Assembly (NCBI GenBank): GCA_963920765.1
Contig: OY987243.1
Span: forward strand, 12,648,001 to 12,712,000
Direction: 5' to 3'
Length of the DNA: 64,000 nucleotides
DNA from: Ulota crispa
Lineage: Eukaryota; Streptophyta; Bryopsida; Orthotrichales; Orthotrichaceae
Numbering within the stretch: the first letter of the stretch is position 1; every line of letters begins with the position of its first letter. This document shows positions 26,016 to 38,500 of this stretch, in pieces. The position numbers and the translations under genes were made by a program. The notes beneath the pieces were generated by a model. That model worked only from the letters and a program-made list of their open reading frames with translations. It was not told where the DNA came from and searched no databases.

Positions 26016-28061
26016 TTCGTGTGTGCAGAGACATTGAAGCCCATTCCAACTGCAGCGGGACTCCAAATTGATTGATTCCTCATGGAATCCGAAAGGCCTA
26101 ACACCAGGCCTGCGAGGCTTCGCCCCCTCCTCGGATCCTCGCACTTCACCACCTTGCTTGCACCGTCTTCGAGGCCGCAGCCGTCGCCCTTGGCAGGCAC
26201 CAGTGCGACCACCCCGTCGCTCTCCATGCTGCCCCAGACTGCCCTCCAAGCTCGCAAAGTGGCCAGGTCCGGAGCCTTGCAGTGCCCCGCCCGCTTCCTC
26301 TGTGGTGGTTCCGGTGTGACCGGCTCCCGGGGTGCCATGGCCAGGCCCACGTCGACGCCCGGGGTGGTGGCCTACGCCGTGCAAGAGAAGAACTTCATGA
26401 TGGACTTCATGCTGGGAGGCGTGTCCGCGGCCGTGTCCAAGACGTCGGCAGCGCCCATCGAGCGGGTGAAGCTGCTGATCCAGAACCAGGACGAGATGAT
26501 CAAGCAGGGCAGGCTGTCGGAGCCGTTCAAAGGCGTGGCCGACTGCTTCAAGCGCACCACGGCCGATGAAGGCGTGATTGCGCTGTGGCGAGGGAACACG
26601 GCCAACGTCATCCGGTACTTCCCCACGCAGGTGATCCGCTCGTTCACCTCCGCGTCCATATAATTATCCCGATTCTCGATTCTCCATTCTCGATTCTCGA
26701 TTCCCGACCGTGCCGAACGATCGTGAATGCATGCAACGAGGGCTTAGTGACAGATCGAATGACCTGGAACGATTATATACGTTGACTGACATGGTGGGGG
26801 GAACGGTGGGGTGTTGGTGGTGTGGTGTGGTGGGCAGGCCCTGAACTTCGCGTTCAAGGACCACTTCAAGAAGCTGTTCGGCATGCAGAAGGACAAGGAC
26901 GGGTACTGGTGGTGGTTCGCGGGCAACCTGGCGTCGGGAGGGGCGGCGGGAGCGTCGTCGCTGTTCTTCGTGTACTCGCTGGACTTCGCGCGGACGCGGC
27001 TGGCCAACGACGCGAAGTCGACGAAGAAGGGCGGAGGCGATCGGCAGTTCAACGGGCTGTTCGACGTGTACAAGAAGACGATCGCGTCGGACGGCGTGGC
27101 GGGGCTGTACCGAGGGTTCATGATCTCGTGCGTGGGCATCGTGGTGTACCGCGGGCTGTACTTCGGCATGTACGACTCGCTGAAGCCGGTGCTGCTGGTC
27201 GGGGACCTCGAGGTACGCCTTCTTCGCAACCTGCTAACCTTAGGAGATGTCCGGATCCAACACCAGTGCGGCGCTCCATACTAGACTCCCAACTACACCT
27301 TCAGCCGTTGCGGCAGTCATCCTGCATGAGCAGGCCTTCCGCCAAGTGCTGTAAAGGGGGCTGGAGCGGAGGTGGCTGCGGGAGTGGACATGGTTGGTGA
27401 GAGACGGGGGTAACTGCGAAGTGTATGACGAGGAATGGGTGGTTTTGTGAGCGGGCGGAGGGCACTGACAGGGTTGGTGCGTGCAGGGCAACTTCTTCGC
27501 GAGCTTCATGCTGGGGTGGAGCATCACCATCGGGGCGGGGTTGGCGTCGTACCCGCTGGACACGGTGCGGCGGCGGATGATGATGACGTCGGGGTCTGCG
27601 GTGAAGTACAAGTCCAGCTTCGACGCGTTCCAGCAGATCGTGGCGAAGGAGGGGTACAAGTCGCTGTTCAAGGGGGCGGGCGCCAACATCCTGCGGGCGG
27701 TGGCGGGGGCGGGCGTGCTGTCGGGGTACGACCAGCTGCAGATCATCTTCTTCGGCAAGGCTTACGGCGGCGGAGGCGGGTGATGCAGGGTGCGGGGAGG
27801 GGTGCATTCCGGTGGAGAGCTGCACCAATGGTGTACTTGTGCAGTCCCTGGACGCGGCCTCGGGGAATGGGAATGCGGGCACCGGAGTTCCAGGTGCGGT
27901 ATTTGGGATTTTAGAGACCGGGGTGTGGTGAACGCGGGCGCTGTCGCTAGGTTGAGGCGGAAGTATGTGATGACATCGGAGTCCGCATTTCACAGGACGA
28001 GGTTGAGTTCACTCAAGCTGGGTGGTTGTCTCACCCACTTGCGTCCTAGCTTGTTGAGTCG
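26016..28061. repeat. Inverted duplication, right copy (2,046 bp, carrier gene copy B)
   Basis: Exact reverse complement of 9878-11923 as far as compared, including two introns and about 278 bp downstream of the stop. The boundaries show no terminal inverted repeats or poly-A tail, so it is a DNA-level duplication and not a retrocopy. Confidence 0.9.
26082..27783 (+). CDS. AAC: Mitochondrial ADP/ATP carrier, copy B
   Basis: Same protein as copy A (406 residues), in exons 26082-26630, 26838-27212 and 27487-27783. The first exon ends RYFPTQ|, the second starts [10 protein letters not shown], and the third starts [11 protein letters not shown], all in phase 0 with GT-AG introns. It carries the carrier signatures PIERVK, LDFARTR and [10 protein letters not shown], and ends with the Gly-rich tail KAYGGGGG. 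Intron 1 contains an ATTCTCGATTCTCCATTCTCG microsatellite-like run. Because the shared block begins only 66 bp before the ATG, each copy must use its own promoter, or one copy is silent. Confidence 0.95.
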
Positions 28062-28938
28062 ATCTACGGTCTTCGTTAGACAAATGGGAGAATTTGGGTT
28101 GGATAGGTTGACTGCAGAGAATGATTAGTTTGATGTTATACCTCTCGTGGGGTCTTCATTCGTGTAGTTTTGAGGCAACTATCAACAAAAAATTTGATGA
28201 ATGTGTGTCGGTCTCTTGTCAATATCGTTCCAGGTCTTTGTCTTTACTATCGTGATAAGGGGTACTTATTTTATTTGAGGTCAGACGTGAATGTGGATGA
28301 CATCAATACCAATTTTTTTGCGAACATAATAGTCGAGCTCATACTCTGAAATGTATTTCCATTCAAGTCATCATTTAAAGTAGTGTCATATGGTAATTCA
28401 TTAGCATCTTTCCGGTATCGTGCTCTAGTGAGCACGCTACAATGTGGACAAACAAGTAAACCACTTCAATGTAATGAACCTGTAAAATGCATTAACCACA
28501 TCACTCGTAGCACTCAAGACTTGCTGCTGCTCGGAGGGAAATTAGACCTCTTCATAGTCCTGCAATATTCGATCGCATAATGCCTATTTCACAGACAACC
28601 AGCGATAGCGTGTGTGTGTGTAATGAATTCTACTGTCATTGTCCTGGATGTAGAAATTTTCAAAAGGCCAGTTTGTTACATAGAGGACTCCGGGTAGAAC
28701 CAACGTATCATAAGGTTTCTTCTGCTAGTAACAATAGTTCAAATACGCCGCAAATGAAGACGACGGATCCTAACTTCAAGGTGTTTCCTAAAAACTTTCA
28801 CAAGTCAAAACTCTACAGCACGTAGCCAATAGGGGTTGCGATAAGCCCGGAGTGACCGCTAGGCCATGTAGGTAAAAGAAATCCTGAATTGTCCAGTACT
28901 CTGAAATATTGGAATAACGACGCTCTTATTGCAGCAGC
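28062..28938. other. Gap between carrier copy B and the glyoxalase-fold gene
   Basis: Nothing recognisable is seen. Short frames at 28383-28825 have no family resemblance. It presumably includes the 3' UTR of the glyoxalase-fold gene. Confidence 0.4.
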
Positions 28939-31900
28939 TTACTCAGGCTGGCTCGGCTCAAACAAGCCTAACATATGACCATCCAAGCATCGAATTGCCG
29001 CAACCTGCACATGAGAACACATTAAGGGTAGTCACACAAATGAAGATTCTGTGAAGAATGAGAAGTTGTAGAAGTAGGAGCCAATGGGAGCACTTGTCCA
29101 TGAAGGTGTGACTCCCCTTTTGTGGTGGAGAATGGAGAATGAGTTTACCTTAAAGTGGTGATGCAATAAGGAAACAAGTGGTATTCACACACTCAACCAA
29201 GGTTTCAAACTACAAGGAAAGTGAAATCAAGAAGAGCAAAATGAAAGTGAGACATGCATGGGTAAAAACTTCACATGCTAATTCTTCTTCACGCCCATTC
29301 TTCTCCTCTAGAGGTGAAGAGAAAACATTCTCAATCTTCTAAGACCCAAAGAGAAAAACTACTCAATTTTCTGAGAATGAAACCTCTGCAAATCAAGAAG
29401 AGAGTGCCACGACTCCATTCTCTGAAGATTGAGAATAAGGTGAAGAAGGTGTGACTACCCTTATTGCAATTAGCACAAAAGGTGTATCTCAGGATCACAG
29501 CTCATTCATGAGAAAGAAACGAAGAAAAAGAAAGAAGAGCGGTAGCAGCTCACCTTGCCCTGAGGAGGGTGCTTGATAGGACCATCCAGCTCCGCGCCCA
29601 TGGACAGCAGCCTCACCACAGTGCTGTCCATGTCCGTCACGTTGAACGACAAAAATGGAGAATAGCCTTTCGAGAGCTGTACATTGCTGCCATGCCGCAT
29701 TCCTCACTGGTTAGCCCCACGCGTACCATGGCCATCTGCAGTAACTCCTAAACTTGAACTTAGAGACCAGTAATGACAAACTTTGTCAATCAATAGGGGT
29801 AGTCACACCTTCTCCGATAATGAAACTTCTATGGAGCATGAGAAGTTGTGGAGCCTTAGGGGTAGTCACACCTTCTTCACCCCATTCTCAATTTTCTGAG
29901 AATGGGGTCATGGCAAGCTGTCCATGACCCTCCGAGGCTTCATTTTGTGAAGATTAATGTGAAGATTAAGTAGTTTTCTCTTCACCTTTGGAGGTGAAGA
30001 ATTGAGTAAAGAAAATTTTGCACACAAAGATTTCACCCTTGACTGTCTCTTTTTCACCCCCTTGCGTTTGCAATTGAGTGTCTCTATTTACCCATCGGTA
30101 TTCCATTTTTAATAATTGATCCTCCTGCAATCACAGTCGCTATGTCTGTTTTACCCATTCTCCGTTCTCCGTTCTCCGTTCTCCAATACCCAAAAAAGGG
30201 GAGCCACACCTTCTTTCATGAAAAAATGCTCTCATTGGCTCTTATTTTCATTCCATCACTTCTCATTGTTCACAGAAGCTTCATTCTCAAAACAAGTGTG
30301 ACTATCGCTAATGGGAGCACTTCTCCAAGAAGGTGTGACTCCCCTTTTGTGGGTGGTGTAGAATGGAGAATGAGTTTACCTCAAAAATGGTGATGCGATA
30401 CAAAAGCAAGTTGCATTCAAACACTCAACCAAGGTTTCCAACTACAAGGAGGGCAAAAATAAAAAAAAAGCAAGATGAAAAAGAGACATGTATCAGGAAA
30501 AACTTCACATGCTAAAAAAATTTCACACCCATTCTTCTCCTTAAAAGATGAAGAAAAACAAATTCAATCTCTAAAGAATGGGGCCTGTGTATCAAGGAGA
30601 GAGTGCAACGTCCCCATTCTTTGAACATTGAGAAGAGGGGTGAAGAACGTGTGACTAAGCCTAACAGAATCAAGACCCTTACCAAAATTTGTTATTCATT
30701 TACTAGCGTTGTCAATCACAAACATGAAGAAGACCGACGTGAGCGTTTGTACATTGCAGCTTTCAAATACTCAGCCAGGCTTGCATTTCTAAAAACGCAT
30801 CAGATTTTGTTCAGTTCTCGTAGTTCTTCATCCTAAACATGTCAAATGCATGTTTCTCAAGTTTTTTTTCAGAACAACCTAACCGTCCATTCAACTCATC
30901 ATTCAGTTTTAAAAAAAAACAAAAAATGAGCTTGCGGTGTCCTACTTCGACGCAATAGCAAAATTTTATAATAAAGCCAATTGACAAAAATATCAATAAT
31001 ACTAAAAACGTTTTAGAGTACTTGAGTAAATATAGCATTAATATTGTATATTGTGAGAGAAAAGAGGTGAAGTGACCCTCAAAAAATGGAAGTGAGAGCA
31101 TCTCCACCAGAGGGTTTCCTATCCGGATAGGGAAGAACTCTCCCCTACCAGGAACTTGTATCCCCAAACATTTAAAGAATATGGATGAGAGGGAGCCCCA
31201 ATTCCCTATAGAAGAGATCATATAGGAAACTCAATTGCAATAGACTGTATCCTCATTTTTTTCCAGAAAGTGTAATTTGTTACCCATTTTCACCTCCATC
31301 TCTAACCTCATTTGTCTCTCCCGCCGCATCTTAGAGTGTCCTTCCATGTCAGGGGGGTGGGGGTGAAGCTCACTATAGTTCACCAACAATCAGTCAAATG
31401 AGTATCTTGGTTTTTTTTGGAATCCCATCTTATTAATTATTGGTAAGCTAAACCCCCAACTCCCCTCACATGGATGGACGCCCTTAATAACTATGGAGGA
31501 AAAAAAGCTCCCGTGGGACTTGTCCATCCCAATCCCTATCTTTGCTCCCCCCTTCATCCTGATACAGATAAGGAAGCCCTTGATGATGGAGATGCTCTAA
31601 ATATATGATGCTCAAAGGTTAATACAATTCGTCAATTTGCATCATACATTATGGAACTCAAACAACGTCGTTGCAAAACGAAGGCTAGAAGGCCGAGATC
31701 CAGCTAACCCTAAAAATTCAAACGTTCCTAAATCCCCGACTACAAAAGCTTCCGAGGACAATTTCGAATTCCAGAAAATCGCACCCGCTTCCATTTTGTT
31801 CTGCTTACTCATTCGCTACTTCACCAATTCCAAAACCTAAAGATACAGACAAAACCCTAAAATCTGACATGATAAGCAATGAAAAGTGGGGCACCTGGGA

Positions 31901-32052
31901 GCTTCCATGAGGGCGATCTTGCAAGGGCCGGACTGGAGCTCCGCCCAGCGCGTGGTGCACACGTTCACGGCCAGTCCCAGCCCGTGGGCGTAGAATTGGG
32001 CAGCGCGCGGCACATCAGAGTGAAGCAGCACCATGTACTTCAATATCGACAT
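28939..32052 (-). CDS. Small glyoxalase/bleomycin-resistance/dioxygenase (VOC-fold) protein
   Basis: VOC proteins bind a metal and act on small oxygenated metabolites; the substrate here is unknown. Three exons join in phase: 32052-31895, 29686-29554 and 29004-28939, giving 118 residues. Exon 1 reads MSILKYMVLLHSDVPRAAQFY then RWAELQSGPCKIALMEAP. Exon 2 has KGYSPFLSFNVTDMDSTVVRL and GAELDGPIKHPPQGK. Exon 3 has VAAIRCLDGHMLGLFEP, whose Glu is the usual metal ligand. This is one complete VOC module, consistent with plant one-domain members that work as dimers. The coding total is small but introns are long (about 2.2 kb and 0.55 kb) because several MITE-like elements sit inside them. Frame and splice sites remain intact, so the gene is probably functional. 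Confidence 0.85.
29023..29463. mobile_element. MITE-like element, family G (TAAGGGTAGTCACAC ends), inside the glyoxalase intron 2
   Basis: The left end is TAAGGGTAGTCACAC and the right end GTGTGACTACCCTTA, a perfect 15-bp inverted repeat. The interior holds many imperfect GAGAATGGAGAATGAG, GAAGAATGAGAAG and ACCTTCTTCACC words in both directions. It lies wholly within intron 2. Confidence 0.7.
29795..30660. mobile_element. Composite family G elements inside glyoxalase intron 1
   Basis: Two GGGGTAGTCACACCTTCT left ends occur at about 29797 and 29861, with matching right ends near 30303 (GTGTGACTATC) and 30655 (GTGTGACTAAG). This suggests nested or tandem insertions. The segment 30303-30660 is a diverged direct copy of 29075-29463, sharing ATGGGAGCACTT, AAGGTGTGACTCCCCTTTTGTGG, ACTCAACCAAGGTTTC and CTTCACATGCTAA. 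Confidence 0.6.
31096..31597. mobile_element. MITE-like element, family C (GAGCATCTCCACC ends), inside glyoxalase intron 1
   Basis: Left end GAGCATCTCCACCAGAGGGTTTCC, right end GGAAGCCCTTGATGATGGAGATGCTC, an imperfect inverted repeat. A second copy with the same ends lies at 40679-41116. GAGCATCTCC ends are common in plant MITEs. Confidence 0.6.
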
Positions 32053-32327
32053 CGTCCGGCACTCAGTTGTTCGGTTCCAACTCGTCTCTGCCTCCGAAAC
32101 CTCCGCGCGAGCACCGAAGCAGCCGCGGAATCGTCGTCATGAATGCTTGGTCACATGTGTGCAAGTCATTCGTCGTTCTGCAGCAGCAGCTGCAATCTTG
32201 CACCCTTCACTGGATTCCTTGTAAAGCCCATCTTGGGGTTCAAGGCCAGCAGGCCAGACCAAAACAAACCGGCATTTCGTACAAAAAGAAAGGGGCTGCA
32301 TTTAACTTTTACCGGCAATTTTGTTTA

Positions 32328-33145
32328 AAGGGGAAATATCGAAAATGACCCTGACAAAGGCCCATATTTCGAAAGTAACCCTGACACTCTGAAAATATCG
32401 AAAATAGGCCTAAGCGACCATTTCAGGAAATGGTCGTTTGTACTTAGAAATAAGTTTTGAAAAACAATCGCATATCTGCGGGCATTTTAAATCCATCTGA
32501 CATAAAGGCCCGGTATATCAATCCTAATCTATTAATAATCTATTAATAGCATATAGTTACTTACACAAAAATTATATGATTTGAAGGGCATGAAAATTCT
32601 CATTCTAAAAACGTAATAAAATTTTGGTTTGGCCATTGCATGATTTCAGCATATTACATCAAATGCTAGTTATTTTCAAAAAAATTTAGAGGCCTCTCAA
32701 AATCAAGTCCAAATAAGGAAATTTTACTAAAGGGGTTGATATAATTGTTGTTCACTTTAGTAAAATTTCCTTATCTGGGCTTGATTTTGAGAGGTTCTAA
32801 GTTTTTGGAAGTTAGCTAACATTTGATGTAATATATTGAAATCATGCAATGGCCAAACCAAAATTTTATTACGTTTTTAGAATGAGAATTTTCATGCCCT
32901 TCAAATCATATAATTTTTGTGTAAGTAACTATATGCTATTAATAGATTAGGATTGATATACCAAGCCTTTATGTCAAATGGAATGAAGATGCTTGCACGT
33001 ATGCGATTGTTTTTCAAAACTTATTTCTAAGTACAAACGACCATTTCTTGAAATGGTTGCTGAGGCCTATTTTCAATATTTCCAAAATTTCAAGGTTACT
33101 TTCAAAATATGGGCCTTTGTCAGGGTCATTTTTGATATTTCCCCT
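32328..33145. mobile_element. 818-bp fold-back palindrome (family E)
   Basis: The left arm (about 32328-32731) and right arm (about 32755-33145) are near-exact reverse complements along their whole length of roughly 390-400 bp, with a central spacer of about 23 bp (GGGGTTGATATAATTGTTGTTCAC). Both ends read AAGGGGAAATATC. No protein is encoded. As RNA it would fold into one long hairpin. Confidence 0.8.
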
Positions 33146-33217
33146 TGTTTTAAACCCGTGATTTTGAGTTTGGGAAAATATTGAAACTAGGCCTGACAAA
33201 TGGTTGTACATAAAAAA

Positions 33218-33527
33218 GGGAAAATTTCATGGATACCCTTGAAGTTTGCAATAATTTATAGACAACCTTGCGTTTTCAAAAATTTCATAGATACCCTTGG
33301 ACCAAAATTTTCAAGCTTTGTTTAGTTATGCATGCCACTTCCCTTCTCCCTATGTGTACACGTTACTTCTTTCTTGTTATGTGTGCGCATAAAGGAAGAA
33401 AGGAAGTGGCATGCACAACAAAAAAACACTTAAATTTTTTGGTTCAAAGGTATTTGTGAAATTTTTGAAAAAGCAAGGGTATCTATGAAGTTATTGCAAA
33501 CTTTAGGGGTATCCATGAAATTTTCCC
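33218..33527. mobile_element. MITE-like element, family B (GGGAAAATTTCATGGATACCC ends)
   Basis: Left end GGGAAAATTTCATGGATACCC; right end GGGGTATCCATGAAATTTTCCC, a nearly perfect inverted repeat extending inward past GCAA. The interior has a further inverted pair around CATGCCACTTCC / GGAAGTGGCATG. Three more copies lie at 39039, 41166 and 45413. Confidence 0.7.
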
Positions 33528-33792
33528 TATAAAAAATAGGCTAGACATTTAAAGATACTAAAAGTAGGCCTTGCAACTATGGTGGCCAAAACATTGCACA
33601 TGTCTATTTATTTCCAAATCAAATTGGTTTGTGGTAACTTTACTTGTAGTGATCAAGACTACCACATCAATTGCAATGTATCATGCGCTTTGTAAAATCC
33701 TTGTTCAGGTGTGAGTGATTTTTCTTGGATCAACTTGGTGGATAATGAGTATTTGGTGGAAACATTTCATCAATTGTAGCCTCCTCTTCTTG

Positions 33793-34110
33793 TAAGGTAG
33801 GAGCACCTATAAGCGTCAATCTAAGGGTTTTGAATATGATGAGTATTAATAAACAACTAGCAAATTATAGGATCGTGTTAGCAATAGAAAAATAATGAGT
33901 TTGCACTTTCAAATGTATTATTTGGATATTGTGAGAATAAGTTGTGAGTTTTTAAAGAGCTAACTACCATTGTACCCATAACCACTATCAAGATTTTTTG
34001 TTCACATGTTGTACATCCTTGTCATTACATCTATTTATTTCCAAAGATTTTCCAAGATTTCAAAGCTGACAATTATGGGGACAACGTTGCTTATGGGTGC
34101 TCCTACCTTA
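33793..34110. mobile_element. MITE-like element, family A
   Basis: Left TAAGGTAGGAGCACCTATAAGCG, right GCTTATGGGTGCTCCTACCTTA. The interior is a reverse-complement copy of 42868-43196, sharing AATGTATTATTTGGATA and TTGTGAGAATAAGTTGTGA. Confidence 0.7.
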
Positions 34111-35524
34111 TTCTCCAACTTCTTTGTTGATCTCAAATGTAGTAAAGGTGTGAATCTATTCCAAATACAAGAAAAATACCTCGTATTCTACTGGTTGCAG
34201 TGACACGCTGTGTCCTTGAGGGGTTAACGTTTGCTCCTTACTTTGCTTGTGCACCTTTATTTGTGTTGTTTATGTGATTTTTATCGTAGGGTAGTGGTGG
34301 TTAATTACTACGTTGCAATTTCTCCATTCATGTTGTTGCTCCAACAACCCATATGACTTCTCCCCTTTCTTGTTTTTCTAAACTCTATCTATAATTCTAT
34401 ATACTAAAGTGCTCAATCAAAGTCTTCCTTTACGATGTCCATTTTTTGTATACCTGCATTTTCAATTGCATCGATTGGCATCTCCTTATTGCTCCCCCTT
34501 TACTTGAATCCAGCTTTACATGTTCAAATACTTCTTGTTTTCCTCTGATCAAGCTTTCTTAAGTTCATAAAATGAAAATTGTTTCTATTTAAGGGTTTGG
34601 TAATCCATCATTACTGTAGTACGACATGCACTGTCAAGAATCAAAATGCATATACGTATTGAAACTTCAGTTAGAGTAGCTATAATGTTTTATTGGCATA
34701 CATAATCGTAGTTCAGTCTCAATTAATCCCAAGCTGTCACGTTCTCAGCTCTAATTTGCTGCGCTACTATACAGCTTTGAAGCTCAGTTTATCAACTTCA
34801 CAGTTAATCAAGTTCTCATTTGCTGCTGTACAACTCTAATTCGCTGCTGGAGTTCTGAGATTTGCAGGCTTTTTTGAGAAGGTGTTCCTTGATCAGCTAG
34901 ATTAATATAGAAAATTTGTTTGACCACAAAGGGAAAGAAGGGGTTTATAAACTGATTGGGTTCAACTTAAACTCTCTTGGCTATGTACTGGTGCTAAACA
35001 CTTCATTTCAGAAAAATTGGAAAAATGTGACACATACGAAAAATCTCACCGCTGAGATGTTCAACACGTGCACACAAGGACAGTTTAAGTACCCTAATCG
35101 ATTTATGAGTCCCTTACATTTAACTTATCAGCAAAGCCCAACCATTCCTCTTGAATTATCATGTTAGATTCACTGTAACAACTCAAAGACACAGTTCCAG
35201 CATCAATAACTGCAAGCTGTAACTTCAGAAAAGCAATGTTCAACATTACAATGAAAATGACCGTAGAAGAAGAAAATAATATATTGCACCAGAACTGGTC
35301 ATTGACAAATTCACGTTCAACACTGCCATACTCAATCTCTAGGAGATTAAGGAATAGTAGGGTAACAGTATAGTACCTACAACCTGCAACATAAGTTAGA
35401 TGAAGGCACAGGCAACATTTAGTGAATATTTCTCCTTCCATTTGTGATAATGTAGAGCCTTCTATGACAATGTACGCTTATAGAAGCAATTAAGAAGCAA
35501 TTGAGAGGTTGAGGGTGTGGCTTC
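34111..35524. other. Gap before the 3' end of the deaminase gene
   Basis: AT-rich sequence with no recognisable gene, motif or repeat that I can support. It probably contains the deaminase 3' UTR. Confidence 0.4.
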
Positions 35525-38500
35525 TTAGTTTAAGGGTTTAGAACTTGGAGTCTCAAATGTATTAGAGAGTACCAGACTTTGAGTTCTGGCATCAAAGGTT
35601 TGATGAAGCGCCTGCTTCGTTGACAACTCGGCAAATACAAAGTTAATTGCAGCTCTGGCAAGCTCCATCACTTCCTTGGGTTTTAGAGCTGCAACAAGAC
35701 AGTTGTCACTTGTGGAAACTTGCAGCATGTTGGTATGTAAAAATAAATAAATATACTAATTACAAATCAATTGAAACACTATACACATGCTGTTGCAGAA
35801 ACGCATATTCCTATAAATCTAACTAAATAAATTCTCTTTGAGAAATATTTCAGGTACTGCACACAACAAGAATCTTGCCAGAAGTTGAGTGTGTACCAAG
35901 AGAACAGGCTGCTAGAGCAAGCTCACAAGATAAGTTGGTGGCAAAGATGCCAGTATCATCCGTGCAGATGGCAATGGGATGGTTGGCTTTGTAAAGCCCA
36001 GCTATTCTAAGCAAAACCACCATAAATTGTGATTTCTTTGCGCAAAGGTACCAAAGAGTAGCAAGTGGAGAATGTGAAATGGGAACATGCTGGAAACTTT
36101 ATCAACTTCTCTCCAAAAAGTGTGGTTTATGGTGATCCACTCTCATATGGAATAAAAAACAACCATTACATAATAAACAGCAAAGATGACATTATTTTTT
36201 GCATCAATGGTCCCAAAAAGACTGAACTCAAGAAGTTTGTCTTGTAACTGACCTAAGTGGTGAACTTCAATAGATGGCACACTTTCAGTGGCCAGATTGG
36301 AGGTGAGACAAACCTCCACCTGCACATTCAACCACATATTCATCACTTTGACTTAGAGCTATGCGACGGGATATATTCCATCATTTTAAGGTTCCAATTC
36401 CAATATACTCAATGCCATGCAAGCCAAACCACATGGTTGGTTACTGCAAATAGCTACGTTGGAGTGATACATGTCTAACATTTAAGATTAGATGTTTGTA
36501 GCAGTCTAAATGGGACATATAAGACATTCTATTGCCCACTTTTATTCAAATCTGGACCTACACATGTATTTTTCTTCAATAATTCTAGCTCAATGAAGAA
36601 TTTTGCCCTGCCAATATTATAATTTCACAATGTGATCATGATCCAATTGGTTAAATTCACAACCATGGATGCTTAGTTCTTCAAGATTTAACCATTGTTG
36701 TTTGGTAAAACAACGGTGCCCAAGTGCAAACACTTCCAAATAGTTCATGAACTTACCGGAATATCAGATGCTAGCAACACCTCCCACTCATAATCGTCCA
36801 AGCAACAGACATGGCCAAGACGCTCTGGACGCATGGCAAGCATACTCCGAATCTCCTCAGAATTGCGCACCTATCTTTCACACCAGTGATTGCTGTCACC
36901 GTCGTTTCTAGTACAACTTTCACCCACAGTGACGTATCTACATACTCACAATCAAGGATATTCAGCATCAAAAAATATGATCCAATGGCACTGACTAAAC
37001 CTGAGACATTATGGTTGTATAACCAAACACAAAATCATGATCACAGAGAGAATTTGACGCAGTCTTGAGAGTGTGTTAACCTCTCCACAATGAAGAGCTA
37101 GTGGAAATCCCTGCTCTCGAGCAAACTGTAACGCCGGTGCAAATGTAGTCCTGAACATACGAAACCAGCAGATTATGAATCAGACTCCCTCTGTCCCTCT
37201 AAAAAAGTCCAAAAAGCTTCCTTGCGAAGGATTAACTATGTTTTCAGTCTTTGTGCTAGTGACACATGCATTCTAGAATCAATATACCATCTACCAAATG
37301 TATGCAAAATCTCTTGCTTGGATGTCGCTGTTTGGGCACCCAAATTCCATGCAAAAAGTACCATATTTGTGCATGCTGCCAGCTCCTCATTATAGATGAT
37401 TTAAAGACTAGTAGCAACAATGGTACCTCATATGGGCAAGGCCAAGCTTGCTAGGAGAGGAATGCTCTCTAATCGCTTAACTTGCCCCCATGAGATCATT
37501 GAACATGGCAAACTATTGAACATGGCAAACTCTATCTCAGCGTTTGAAATCAGCAAAAGGGAGCTTTTTAGTGGTACAAGAAATGTGTCTGATTTGGAGC
37601 TTTTTAGAGGGGCAGAGGGAGTAATCAGGAAGCGAATAGATACAACTAGTCCAAGTAGAGAAACAGATGAACTTGTAGTACACTTAACAAAACATACCAT
37701 TCACCAACTGCAGGATCGCCTGATAAATCAATCCCTGCAATGTCCCATCCTTCTTTCCGCAAATCACAAGCAAGGCGCACCTACTCAAGTTTTGAACAAG
37801 CACCTACACTGAGTTATCACAAAGTTTCTAGAATACCATTGGTTACCGTCAAAGTTGCAGTAATATCCAAAAACCAATTCAGAAAACTAGTGAATATCCA
37901 GAATTCAGAAAACTAGTGCTGCTCACAGTTTCCATTGCTGCTTCAGTGGTTTCCTTTCGATCAATGCTGGGGATAAGGCGCACACGGATGGGTGACAATG
38001 GATTAGCCAGATCCAAGCCTGCTTTTACTGCTTCCATGTACGACCTCTTTGTCATTCCTACTGCTGGATTGTTCTGTTTCACCACAAAGCAACAGCTTCA
38101 CAATCTAGATACCACACAAATCGTGTCTTTGAGCTTTAGCAAACCCCAGAATGTTGGCAGAAAAGCTGGTATCCTCTACATTCACGGAAAGTCTATGTCA
38201 CTAACTCTGCTTCATCATAAAAAGCAGAAAAGAGGGAGCCATATGATAAACAAATTTTTTTTACCTTAGGAGCAGTGCGGAGCTCTACATATATGGTATT
38301 CTCAGCAGCAAAATCTTCAACGACCTACATGAGAAGAGTTGGACATCAACGCCAAGCATCACACAAGACCACCCTTAGATTGACAAGAACTATGATGTTA
38401 GTGTCATTAACATTAACTCAATATTAGACTAGCAACTATCAAGTAACCTGATATTAATTTAACATTTTCTATATGTTAATTTAACGAACTATTAGATTCA

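Noticed and set aside
26016..28061. Carrier copy B as a retrocopy or horizontally acquired gene
   Set aside because: Both introns are present and identical to copy A, and there is no poly-A or target duplication at the boundaries.
28939..29004. A possible frameshift in the last glyoxalase exon
   Set aside because: On re-reading the bases across 28971-28990 the frame is continuous (LDGHMLGLFEP then stop); there is no frameshift.
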